Part shown: positions 27,031 through 34,434 of the stretch, piece after piece
How the letters are laid out: each line of letters begins with the position of its first letter
How positions within the stretch are numbered: position 1 is the first letter of the stretch
The notes under the pieces: generated by a model
The model's database searches: none
The model's input: the letters and a program-made list of their open reading frames with translations, nothing else
What the model was told of the DNA's origin: nothing
NCBI GenBank assembly: GCA_964546355.1
Contig: CAZJJM010000003.1
Location: 1 to 37,351 of the forward strand
DNA length: 37,351 nt
DNA from: JADLDV01 sp964546355
Lineage (GTDB): Bacteria; Patescibacteriota; Minisyncoccia; Phycocordibacterales; UBA9973
Reading direction: 5' to 3'
Position numbers and translations under genes: made by a program

Positions 27031-28395
27031 ATGAAGAAAAATAATTCTCCGTGGCTTACTCAATTACACAAAGATCGAAACAGTGTTTCTTTGCAAAAAG
27101 ATATACATACTGATGTGGTGGTTGTTGGTGCAGGAATCGCTGGTATTACTACGTTGTATTTTTTACTTACACAAACAGACAAACATGTTGTGGTTCTTGA
27201 AGGTCATAAAATAAGTCATGGCGCGACTGGTCATAATGCTGGGCAAGTGGTGGCTGAGTTTGAAAAACCATTGAAAGAAATCGTTCTTGAACACGGTATT
27301 GAAAAAGCTGTTGCGGGTGTTCATTCTATTGAGCTGGCCTGGGATTTGCTCAAGGAAATTTTAAAAGAAACAAAAATCACCGTTCCTTTTCATGAGTTTG
27401 TTGGGTGTGGTGGGTATTCAGAATTAGTGCAACTCGTTAACGATCTTGAAACAGAAAAGATAAGAAAAGAGCACGGACTCCCATCTTTTCCTATTCTTGT
27501 TTCTTTTGAGTCCGGATGGTTTACACAAATTCCAGAAGTCTATAAAACTTTATGTAAAGAAGTTCCTCAAGAAGAAATTCTTGAGCGACTCGAAGTTCTA
27601 CATCCTGATTATCATGCTGTTATACAGCAAAATAAAGCAGTGCTCAACAGTGCGCTCTTCACGGAGAAGCTTGCACTCTGGTGTCTAGAAAAATTTCCTT
27701 CACGATGTAGTATTTTTGAATATAGTTTTGTGCATGGTATTGAACTAGAAGAAAAAACCCCTGTAGTGATTACCAATGAAGCAAAAGTTTTTTGTGAAAA
27801 AATAGTTTTGTGCACCAATGGATTTGAGAATTTCTATATTCACGATACAAAAGGTATCGACATCGATGGAAAGTTTCACCATGTTGTACAAGGTGCTGTG
27901 GGATATATGACAGGATTTGTTTCTGAGCACCTAGAAAAATATATGGCAAATTATTATTATGATACAGGTAAGATTCGCGGTAATGATCCGTTTTCTTCAG
28001 ACCCATATTTTTATGTAACAAAAAGAAATTTTAATCACGATGCTGGTATGTTTCAGCTCACAACAATTGGTGGACCAGAAGTCCGGCTGGATAATAGAGA
28101 GATATATCATCGAGAATTTGAAACAGCTGATGAGTTACAGAATGCAAGTGTGCGATTTGCAGAACAGCATTTTGATATGACTGACGTTGAACAGAGATTT
28201 TTTTGGCACGGACTTATGGGATATACGACGAGCGGTGTACGTCTTGTAGGACCAGAGCCACTTGAACCAAGACTTCTCTATAATCTTGGGTGTAATGGGG
28301 TTGGTATTTTGCCAAGTATTATGGGTGCTCGAAAAATAGCGAGACATGTGAATGATGAAAAGGTAGAAGAAACCATTTTTGATCCGAGAAGATAA
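27031..28395 (+). CDS. FAD-dependent oxidoreductase, DAO (D-amino acid oxidase-like) family
   Basis: This 454-aa protein has an N-terminal dinucleotide-binding fold VVVVGAGIAGITTLYFLL (G33-x-G-x-x-G38). A second conserved segment, HGATGHNAGQVVAEF, is typical of DAO/glycine oxidase-like enzymes near the flavin. The C-terminal flavin-contact region is GCNGVGILPSIMGARKIARHV. Such enzymes oxidise amines or amino acids, but the substrate cannot be told. No partner pathway genes adjoin it. TACGAT at 27019-27024 lies 6 nt before the ATG. It precedes the restriction-modification gene with a 43-nt gap. Confidence 0.85.
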   Translation: MKKNNSPWLTQLHKDRNSVSLQKDIHTDVVVVGAGIAGITTLYFLLTQTDKHVVVLEGHKISHGATGHNAGQVVAEFEKPLKEIVLEHGIEKAVAGVHSIELAWDLLKEILKETKITVPFHEFVGCGGYSELVQLVNDLETEKIRKEHGLPSFPILVSFESGWFTQIPEVYKTLCKEVPQEEILERLEVLHPDYHAVIQQNKAVLNSALFTEKLALWCLEKFPSRCSIFEYSFVHGIELEEKTPVVITNEAKVFCEKIVLCTNGFENFYIHDTKGIDIDGKFHHVVQGAVGYMTGFVSEHLEKYMANYYYDTGKIRGNDPFSSDPYFYVTKRNFNHDAGMFQLTTIGGPEVRLDNREIYHREFETADELQNASVRFAEQHFDMTDVEQRFFWHGLMGYTTSGVRLVGPEPLEPRLLYNLGCNGVGILPSIMGARKIARHVNDEKVEETIFDPRR

Positions 28396-28401
28396 AGTGT
28401 T

Positions 28402-28429
28402 TTGAGAATGTGTCAAAATAGACTATGAT
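28402..28429 (+). promoter_or_regulatory. Promoter of the restriction-modification gene
   Basis: TTGAGA (28402-28407), a 16-nt spacer and TATGAT (28424-28429) are followed by 9 nt to the ATG at 28439, so the transcript is nearly leaderless. The in-frame TTG at 28430 directly follows the -10 element and cannot be the start. Confidence 0.6.
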
Positions 28430-28438
28430 TTGAGTGTA

Positions 28439-31400
28439 ATGAAAGAGCTATACATACAAGAAATTCAAAGGTATTTTAAAGACGAAAATAGTTCAGAGCA
28501 CTCATATCGAACAACTTTTGAAAATTATCTCAAAGAAATTTTCCCCGCAACCGAAGGATATTTTACCCAGCAAGACCAAAGAGCAATCAATGGCAATAAG
28601 CCTGATTTTATTATTATCAAAAATGGTATACCTGTTTTATATATAGAAGTCAAAAAAGTTGGCGAAGATTTGGATAAAATTGAAAAATCAAATCAAGCAG
28701 ATAGATATTTTGGATATGACAATCTGATAATTAGTGACTACGTTGATTTTCGATTTTTTAGAAATGGTCATAAATATGGAGAAAATATTATATTAGCGAC
28801 TTGCGATAAAAAATCTCGGATACTAACTCCTGTAAAAGAAATTGAAACACTCTCTCGAGAAATTCTTGATTTTACTCATTCACATAAAGAACCAATAAAA
28901 AGTGGTAAGCAACTCGCTCGTATCATGGGAGGAAAAGCACAGCGTATTCGAGACAACGTTCGAGATATGCTTATTTCTGAAGAGAAATATGTTGATCTTA
29001 TAAAAATGCGAAACGTGGTAAGGGAAAATCTTATTTCAGGACTTGATGATGAGGCATTTTCTGATATGTATGCACAGACTCTAGTGTATGGGCTTTTTGC
29101 CGCAAGATACAATGATGATTCCATGGATACTTTTTCTCGTATAGAAGCGAGAGAGCTTGTACCAAAGACCAATCCTTTTCTCCGATCATTCTTTGACCAC
29201 ATTGCGGGGGAATCTTTTCCTGAAAGGTTACGGTTTATTGTAGATGAGCTGTGCGAAGTATTTTCTCATGCCAATACAAAAGAATTGATGAAAGAATATT
29301 ACAAACTTGATCTTTGGGGAAAAACACACAAAGCACCAGATCCAATTATTCATTTTTATGAAGATTTCTTGAAAGAATATGATGCAAAGAAAAAAATGGA
29401 TATGGGAGTATTTTATACGCCGCTACCAGTAGTGCAATTCATCATTCGTGCAGTAGATAGTATTTTGAAATCTGAATTTGGATTATCAAAAGGTCTTTCT
29501 GATACGACAAAAATTTCAGCTGATAAAAAAGAAATTGATTCAAAAACAGGAAAAGAAAAGAAAATTCAAAAAGAATATCACAAAGTTCAAATACTTGATA
29601 TTGCTACAGGAACAGGTACTTTTTTGAATGAAGTCATCAACCATATTCACACTGATTTTAAAGGACAAGAGGGTCGCTGGTCATCGTATGTTAAAGATGA
29701 TCTGTTACCACGACTGCATGGATTTGAATTGATGATGGCATCGTATACTATCGCTCATTTGAAATTAGGAATGACGTTACATGACAGTGGTGTCACTGAT
29801 TTAAAAGAACGTATTGGTGTCTATCTAACGAATACTCTCGATAAACCAGTTGATTACGCGAATCAAAATACACTTTTTGGAATTATGGACAGTATTGCAG
29901 AGGAATCAAAAAGTGCATCACGAGTAAAATCTGAATTCCCAATTATGTGTGTCATTGGCAATCCACCATATTCTGGTATTTCTCAAAACAAAGAATATAC
30001 CGATAATAATGTCTATAAAGTAGAACCAGGGGGATTACAAAAATTACAAGAACGAAAGCATTGGCTCGATGACGATTATGTAAAATTCATTCGCATGGCA
30101 GAAAGTTTGATTGAGAAAAATGGCGAGGGGATTATCGGTATGATTACAGCTCATGGATACATAGATAATGCGACATTCAGAGGAATGCGATGGCACTTAA
30201 GCAAAACATTCGACAAGATATATATTGTCGATTTGCACGGAAATAGTAATAAAAAAGAGACCTCCTTAGATGGATCAAAAGATGAAAATGTGTTTGATAT
30301 TAAAACTGGCGTTTCAATTATTTTAGGAATTAAAAAATCTGATTCTAAAAACAAAAAACTTGCGCAAATATATAAGACAGATTTATATGGACAAAGAAAA
30401 TTAAAATTTCAAAAAATAGATGATGCGACAATTGAAAATATCGAATGGTTGATATTACCAGAAAATAATGATTTATGGATACTTGAAGGTGCGGGAAAAT
30501 CTGACTATCAAAAAGGATTTTCTGTTGCAGAAATGTTTTCTAAAAATACAACAGGAATTGTGACAGGGATTGACAAACTTTCTATTTTTGAAACCAAAGA
30601 AGAATTGAAAAAAACAACCGAAAACATACTTAGTTCAGTAGACCCGTATAAGGAGTTTGGTATTAAAGATGGTAGAAGAACAAAAAAAGAAGATAGAGTA
30701 AAGGAATTAAGAGAAGCGTCAGGTGGTATACCAACACCAATTTCTTATCGACCTTTTGATACAAGATGGATGTACTACACAAAAGGTTCTGAAGTTTGGA
30801 TAAATTCTCCTCGACCAGAAATAATGCAACATTTTGTGAATAGAGAAAATCTAGGATTAATATTCATGAGGCAATCATCAGATAACTTTGATTATAATCA
30901 TATCATTATTTCAAAATATATTGTAGATAATCGATTTATGTTTAGTGCAAAAGGTATTACTCAGGAAAATCCGCTTTATTTATACACTGACCAGAATGAA
31001 AAAATTCCAAACCTCAATAAAGAAATTTGGTCAAAGGTAAATAAAATTGTCGGAGAGACAACACCAGAAAATATTTTGGATTATATTTATGCAGTACTAC
31101 ACAGTCCAACCTATCGTGAAAAATACAAAGAATTCTTAAAAATTGATTTTCCACGCGTTCCATATCCAGAAAATAAGAAGAAGTTCTTTGTATTGGTAAA
31201 ATTAGGTGAAAAATTACGAGGATTGCATTTGATGACTGATCCTATGGTGAATAATTTTATTACAATATATTCTGTAGCAGGGGATGATGTGGTAGAAAAA
31301 ATTACATATAAAGATGGGAATGTATATATTAACGCAAACCAATACTTCGGAAATGTTCCAGAGGTTTCGTGGAATTTCTATATTGGTGGCTATCAACCAG

Positions 31401-31525
31401 CACAAAAATATTTGAAAGATCGTAAAGGAAGAAAATTAACCAATGATGAAATAGAACAATATCAAAAAATCATCAAAGTGTTAGTTGAAACTGAAAAAAT
31501 AATGAAAGAAATAGATATCTTGTAA
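28439..31525 (+). CDS. Type ISP/IIG-like restriction-modification protein (nuclease + N6-adenine methylase + specificity region), no helicase
   Basis: This 1028-aa single-chain enzyme carries an N-terminal PD-(D/E)XK-type nuclease domain with P55-D56 (NKPDFIIIKNG) and E70-V-K72. About residues 130-300 are helical. The VFYTPLPVVQFIIRAVDSIL segment is typical of type ISP enzymes. SAM-binding motif I is ILDIATGTGTF (about 386-395) and the N6-adenine methylase motif IV is N508-P-P-Y511. A long C-terminal region resembles the ISP specificity domain (SYRPFDTRWMYYTKG). Classical type ISP proteins have a helicase between nuclease and methylase. None is present here, so it should cut like a IIG enzyme. 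It opens the accessory patch and is closed by a terminator. Confidence 0.85.
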   Translation: MKELYIQEIQRYFKDENSSEHSYRTTFENYLKEIFPATEGYFTQQDQRAINGNKPDFIIIKNGIPVLYIEVKKVGEDLDKIEKSNQADRYFGYDNLIISDYVDFRFFRNGHKYGENIILATCDKKSRILTPVKEIETLSREILDFTHSHKEPIKSGKQLARIMGGKAQRIRDNVRDMLISEEKYVDLIKMRNVVRENLISGLDDEAFSDMYAQTLVYGLFAARYNDDSMDTFSRIEARELVPKTNPFLRSFFDHIAGESFPERLRFIVDELCEVFSHANTKELMKEYYKLDLWGKTHKAPDPIIHFYEDFLKEYDAKKKMDMGVFYTPLPVVQFIIRAVDSILKSEFGLSKGLSDTTKISADKKEIDSKTGKEKKIQKEYHKVQILDIATGTGTFLNEVINHIHTDFKGQEGRWSSYVKDDLLPRLHGFELMMASYTIAHLKLGMTLHDSGVTDLKERIGVYLTNTLDKPVDYANQNTLFGIMDSIAEESKSASRVKSEFPIMCVIGNPPYSGISQNKEYTDNNVYKVEPGGLQKLQERKHWLDDDYVKFIRMAESLIEKNGEGIIGMITAHGYIDNATFRGMRWHLSKTFDKIYIVDLHGNSNKKETSLDGSKDENVFDIKTGVSIILGIKKSDSKNKKLAQIYKTDLYGQRKLKFQKIDDATIENIEWLILPENNDLWILEGAGKSDYQKGFSVAEMFSKNTTGIVTGIDKLSIFETKEELKKTTENILSSVDPYKEFGIKDGRRTKKEDRVKELREASGGIPTPISYRPFDTRWMYYTKGSEVWINSPRPEIMQHFVNRENLGLIFMRQSSDNFDYNHIIISKYIVDNRFMFSAKGITQENPLYLYTDQNEKIPNLNKEIWSKVNKIVGETTPENILDYIYAVLHSPTYREKYKEFLKIDFPRVPYPENKKKFFVLVKLGEKLRGLHLMTDPMVNNFITIYSVAGDDVVEKITYKDGNVYINANQYFGNVPEVSWNFYIGGYQPAQKYLKDRKGRKLTNDEIEQYQKIIKVLVETEKIMKEIDIL

Positions 31526-31558
31526 ACAAAAAAAACCGCAATGCGGTTTTTTTTGTTT
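31524..31558 (+). terminator. Rho-independent terminator
   Basis: An A-rich/T-rich hairpin has the core ACCGCA-A-TGCGGT and T8 on the 3' side, overlapping the stop codon of the restriction-modification gene. Confidence 0.85.
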
Positions 31559-31674
31559 TTGAGCGAGGTGTACCTTTCTATCGCTATCATGGAATTGCTT
31601 TTCTGTTTTTATATATTTCCGCTTATCTCTTTCTATCAAGCACTATATAATCCAGTACGTTTGCTCAAGCACCT

Positions 31675-31905
31675 CTATTTTTTGTGACAAGAATTGCAAC
31701 ACCAGAAACACCCATCAATCTCTTCTTTGTGTTTAGGATATTGATTTTTTGCTACAAGAAGTGCATCTTTGCAGTTGTTGAAATATCCAACAAAAAGGCG
31801 ATTCTCTAAAAGAGGTAAGTGGGTGCAGTTATCCACATTGTGGATTTCATAATTTTCTCCACTCAATGAATCTTGTTTGTTGTCATTTAATATATATTTA
31901 CTCAT
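31675..31905 (-). CDS. Small Cys/His-rich protein of an uncharacterised family
   Basis: The 76 aa start at MSKYILNDNKQDS. The core has the order H-N-V-D-N-C-T-H, then LPLLENRLFVGYFNNCKDALLVA, then DGCFWCCNSCHKK at the C-terminus. I recognise this pattern (ENR..lG.f.nC.eAv..Ak..y...dGC..C...CH) from short hypothetical proteins found in many bacteria. The Cys/His pattern suggests a metal site (zinc or similar). The function is unknown. The upstream frame extension to 31995 lies in the divergent promoter region and is not used. It sits between the restriction enzyme and the toxin-antitoxin pair. Confidence 0.75.
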   Translation of the reverse strand: MSKYILNDNKQDSLSGENYEIHNVDNCTHLPLLENRLFVGYFNNCKDALLVAKNQYPKHKEEIDGCFWCCNSCHKK

Positions 31906-31932
31906 AAGTATGTATGTAATTAAATCTAATAA

Positions 31933-31954
31933 TGTCAGATCGACTACACTGACA
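31933..31954. promoter_or_regulatory. Inverted repeat, candidate operator
   Basis: TGTCAG (31933-31938) and CTGACA (31949-31954) form perfect 6-bp arms spaced by 10 nt. They lie in the gap between the divergent Cys-rich and Panacea genes, about 36 nt upstream of the latter's -35 element. This could be an operator for the XRE-type antitoxin, but it is only a short palindrome. Confidence 0.4.
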
Positions 31955-31989
31955 CCTAATTTTACATTTTTACAATATAAACAGTCAAA

Positions 31990-32018
31990 TTGCAAAATAC
32001 TGTGGATAATGTTAATAT
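31990..32018 (+). promoter_or_regulatory. Promoter of the Panacea toxin-antitoxin pair
   Basis: TTGCAA (31990-31995), a 17-nt spacer and TAATAT (32013-32018) lie 6 nt before the ATG at 32025, giving a near-leaderless transcript. Confidence 0.6.
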
Positions 32019-32024
32019 CTAGAT

Positions 32025-32759
32025 ATGTCTACATGGATACAAACAAAGCGTAAATTAGCAGGATTGTCTCAATCATCTGTTGCTGAAACATTGGGTATTT
32101 CAAGGCCTACGTATATAAACCTTGAAAAAGGAATATCAAAAATAACAGAACAACAGAAAGCAACTCTTTCTGAACTTTTTACTATGTCAGAAGCAAAGAT
32201 GGAAAAGTACAGTAAAAAACCAACCACTATAGAGACGGTATTTTTAAAAAAGATACCTAAAGAAAACATTGAAAAGTTTCAAGAAGTATTGTTGTATATT
32301 TTAGGAAAAGTTGGAAGTCGTCCCAATATTGGACAGACAGCGATATACAAATTACTTTACTTCATAGATTTTGATTATTACGAAAAATATAATGAATACT
32401 TGATTGGAGCTACATATATAAAAAATACATACGGACCAACACCTGTATCTTTTAAGAAAATCGTGAAAGAAATGGAACATTCTGGAAGATTAGTTGAAGT
32501 AAAAAGTACTTATTTTGATAAAGATCAGACAAAGTACGTTCCTGCTCAAGAGGCGGATGTGAGTGTTTTTTCTGGTAAAGAGTTGAAACATATTGATGAT
32601 GAGCTAGAAAGATTGGCACACCTGACAGCAAAGCAGCTTTCAGAATTGTCGCACATAGATACTCCGTGGTTTGTAGCAAAAGAAAGAGAGGTTTTAAATT
32701 ATAGACACGTTTTTTATCGTCCAGAAGAAACTTCTGTGGGAGAATATGAACCACTTTAA
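32025..32759 (+). CDS. XRE-type HTH + Panacea (DUF4065) antitoxin
   Basis: This 244-aa protein starts with an XRE helix-turn-helix (about residues 5-58, RKLAGLSQSSVAETLGISRP, then TYINLEKGIS). After a linker it carries a Panacea/SocA-like domain (about 85-235) with the family features AIYKLLYFIDFDYYEKYNEY, GATYIKNTYGPTPVSF and LSHIDTPW. Panacea domains are known antitoxins that neutralise many unrelated toxins. An N-terminal HTH usually adds autoregulation. The toxin gene overlaps its end by 14 nt, so expression is coupled. The antitoxin-first order is typical of type II modules. Confidence 0.88.
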   Translation: MSTWIQTKRKLAGLSQSSVAETLGISRPTYINLEKGISKITEQQKATLSELFTMSEAKMEKYSKKPTTIETVFLKKIPKENIEKFQEVLLYILGKVGSRPNIGQTAIYKLLYFIDFDYYEKYNEYLIGATYIKNTYGPTPVSFKKIVKEMEHSGRLVEVKSTYFDKDQTKYVPAQEADVSVFSGKELKHIDDELERLAHLTAKQLSELSHIDTPWFVAKEREVLNYRHVFYRPEETSVGEYEPL

Positions 32760-33084
32760 AAGATTGCCGGAATTTGAAAAAGAGTTTAAAAAGCTTTCCA
32801 AGAAGTGGCGAAGTTTACTGTCTGATATAAAAGACTTTGAACAAATTATTGAAAAAAATCCGACAGGGTTTGGTAATAATTTTGTTATTATTCACAATGG
32901 TGAAAATGTTAAAATCGTAAAATCTCGTCTGGCTTGTGAGTCTTTGGGAAATAGAAATGTAAGAATCATTTATGCATATCATCAAGATAAAATCGAATTT
33001 ATGTATATAGAAATATATTTTAAGGGTGATAAGGAAAACGAAGATAGAGAAAGAATAAAAGCATATCTTTCAGATAAGAAATAA
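32746..33084 (+). CDS. RelE/ParE-like toxin
   Basis: The 112 aa have the compact layout of RelE-fold toxins. Two N-terminal helices (FKRLPEFEKEFKKLSKKWRS and LLSDIKDFEQIIEK) precede a beta sheet with KIVKSRLACESLGNRNVRII and FMYIEIYFKGD, followed by a final short helix. Basic residues K and R in the sheet could bind RNA. RelE-type proteins cleave mRNA at the ribosome, while ParE-type poison gyrase. Which applies here cannot be told. It overlaps the Panacea antitoxin by 14 nt (start inside its end), as expected for a toxin-antitoxin pair. The stop lies in a bidirectional terminator. Confidence 0.75.
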   Translation: MNHFKRLPEFEKEFKKLSKKWRSLLSDIKDFEQIIEKNPTGFGNNFVIIHNGENVKIVKSRLACESLGNRNVRIIYAYHQDKIEFMYIEIYFKGDKENEDRERIKAYLSDKK

Positions 33085-33117
33085 AAAAACACTATGTAAT
33101 ATAGTGTTTTTTTATTT
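33079..33117. terminator. Bidirectional terminator between toxin and ruvB
   Basis: A perfect 17-bp inverted repeat (33079-33095 with 33101-33117, loop GTAAT) includes the TAA of the toxin (33082-33084) and the stop of ruvB (33112-33114). Confidence 0.9.
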
Positions 33118-34110
33118 ATCTAACACATCAAAACCTAAATGTTCATACGCTTTCTTTGTTGCAATGCGACCTCTTGGGGTTCTTTCGAGAAGTCCGCGTT
33201 GCATGAGGTATGGTTCGACGACATCTTCAATTGTTGCATCTTCTTCAGAAAGCGCTGCAGCAATAGTTGAAAGTCCGACAGGTCCACCGTTGAATTTCTC
33301 TATAATAATTTCAAGTGTTGCGCGATCGATTTCAGAAAGTCCGAGTTCATCAATACCGAGTAGTGACAGTGCGAGGAATACCGTTTTCTGATCCAAGTCT
33401 TTTTTGTGGACTTGAGCATAGTCACGACATCGTTTGAGAAAATAGTTTGCAGTACGGGGAGTAAAACGACTACGTTTGGCGATTTCATCAAATGCATCAT
33501 CGTTTACCTTGATGCCGAGAATATCTGCAGAGCGTGCGAGGATTTGTTTGATCTGTTCTTGGGAATAAAATTCTAGACGAAATACACCACCAGAGAAACG
33601 AGAGCGAAGTGGTGCAGAGAGGAGTGAGACACGAGTAGTTGCAGCAATGAGTGTAAATGGTGGAAGATCAAGTTGAATTGTACGTGCAGACGGGCCTTTG
33701 CCGATAATAATATCGAGCACACCAGACTCCATGGCCGGGTAGAGAACCTCTTCGATCATTTTGTTGAGGCGATGGATTTCATCAATGAAGAGAATATCTC
33801 CTGGAGAAAGATTTGTGAGGATTGAAGCAAGATCACCAACTTTTTCAATTGCAGGCCCTGAAGTAGATTTGAGTTGTCTGCTTGTTTCTTTTGCGATGAG
33901 GTGTGCAAGTGTCGTCTTGCCAAGCCCTGGTGGGCCATAAAAAAGAATATGTTCAGCGGTGTGTCCACGTTCTTTTGCGGCAGTAAGAAGTATTTTGAGG
34001 TTTTCTTTTATGGTATCTTGTCCAATATAATCATCCCAATTATTTGGACGAAGTGCTTGGTCCAAAAACTGCTCATCTTTTATTGGGTTTTTATTTGAGT
34101 CTTGTTCCAT
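33112..34110 (-). CDS. ruvB: Holliday junction branch migration DNA helicase RuvB
   Basis: The 332 aa match the family size. The sequence contains Walker A GPPGLGKT (residues 59-66), Walker B LFIDEIHRLN (about 108-117), the sensor region AATTR, and PLRSRF with the arginine finger, then the winged-helix C-terminal domain (GLLERTPRGRIATKKAYEHL). RuvB motors branch migration together with RuvA; RuvC is encoded about 6 kb away. The stop lies in the terminator shared with the toxin. The start MEQDSNKNPIKDEQFLD gives the usual N-terminus. A weak TACAAT -10 element is 14 nt upstream. Confidence 0.97.
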   Translation of the reverse strand: MEQDSNKNPIKDEQFLDQALRPNNWDDYIGQDTIKENLKILLTAAKERGHTAEHILFYGPPGLGKTTLAHLIAKETSRQLKSTSGPAIEKVGDLASILTNLSPGDILFIDEIHRLNKMIEEVLYPAMESGVLDIIIGKGPSARTIQLDLPPFTLIAATTRVSLLSAPLRSRFSGGVFRLEFYSQEQIKQILARSADILGIKVNDDAFDEIAKRSRFTPRTANYFLKRCRDYAQVHKKDLDQKTVFLALSLLGIDELGLSEIDRATLEIIIEKFNGGPVGLSTIAAALSEEDATIEDVVEPYLMQRGLLERTPRGRIATKKAYEHLGFDVLDK

Positions 34111-34151
34111 AAGGGTTTTTTAATATTGTACAAGATACCTGCATCAGGTGC

Positions 34152-34179
34152 TTGACAAATATCTAGAATATGCTATACT
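34152..34179 (+). promoter_or_regulatory. Strong sigma70-type promoter of an intergenic RNA
   Basis: A perfect TTGACA (34152-34157), a 16-nt spacer and TATACT (34174-34179) form the best consensus promoter in the window. No start codon with a sensible frame follows, unlike every other promoter seen here. Confidence 0.8.
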
Positions 34180-34183
34180 TCCA

Positions 34184-34433
34184 TTAGAAGGTAGTATATT
34201 CTCATTCTAACACGGAGATGTGCATCTTGTAAGCAAGAGTGCAGAAATCTCTAAGCAATCAGCCTCTGGTTATATGTACTTGAGGAGGACGTTCTGGTTT
34301 TTATTTATAAAATACTGGTGCTATCCTTTGAAACTATATTACTTGCGTCTTTGATGTAAGGATTGTTTAGAGATTTCTCTATTTTTGTCTCAATAAAAAA
34401 ACTTCACACAAAATTTTGTGTGAAGTTTTTTTA
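34184..34433 (+). ncRNA. Candidate structured non-coding RNA (about 250 nt)
   Basis: The 324-nt gap between ruvB and pilB holds a promoter (34152-34179), a structured segment and a terminator (34395-34432), but no plausible coding sequence. A hairpin TTAGAA/TTCTAA (34184-34210) is followed by a second hairpin (34221-34243, TGCA arms with an inner CTTG/CAAG stem). Then an 18-bp stem (34243-34260 with 34361-34378, one G-U pair) closes a 100-nt internal domain that can fold into further helices (CCTC/GAGG; TTAC/GTAA). The long rod-like closing stem recalls 6S RNA, but no known signature (6S, tmRNA, SRP RNA, RNase P) was found. The start is inferred from the promoter. Confidence 0.7.
34395..34432. 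terminator. Bidirectional terminator (perfect 38-nt palindrome)
   Basis: A 19-nt perfect arm on each side has A7/T7 tracts flanking the core. It ends the intergenic RNA on the plus strand and lies 2 nt beyond the pilB stop on the minus strand, so it serves both. Confidence 0.92.
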
Positions 34434-34434
34434 C

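Noticed and set aside
34281..34297. Resemblance of TGAGGAGGACG to the RNase P RNA GAGGAAAGTC motif
   Set aside because: The motif does not match exactly, the second conserved region (ACAGAAA-type) is missing and the transcript is too short.
34243..34378. Miniature inverted-repeat transposon (18-bp terminal repeats)
   Set aside because: No target-site duplication flanks the repeats, and a promoter and terminator frame the segment, so a structured RNA explains it better.
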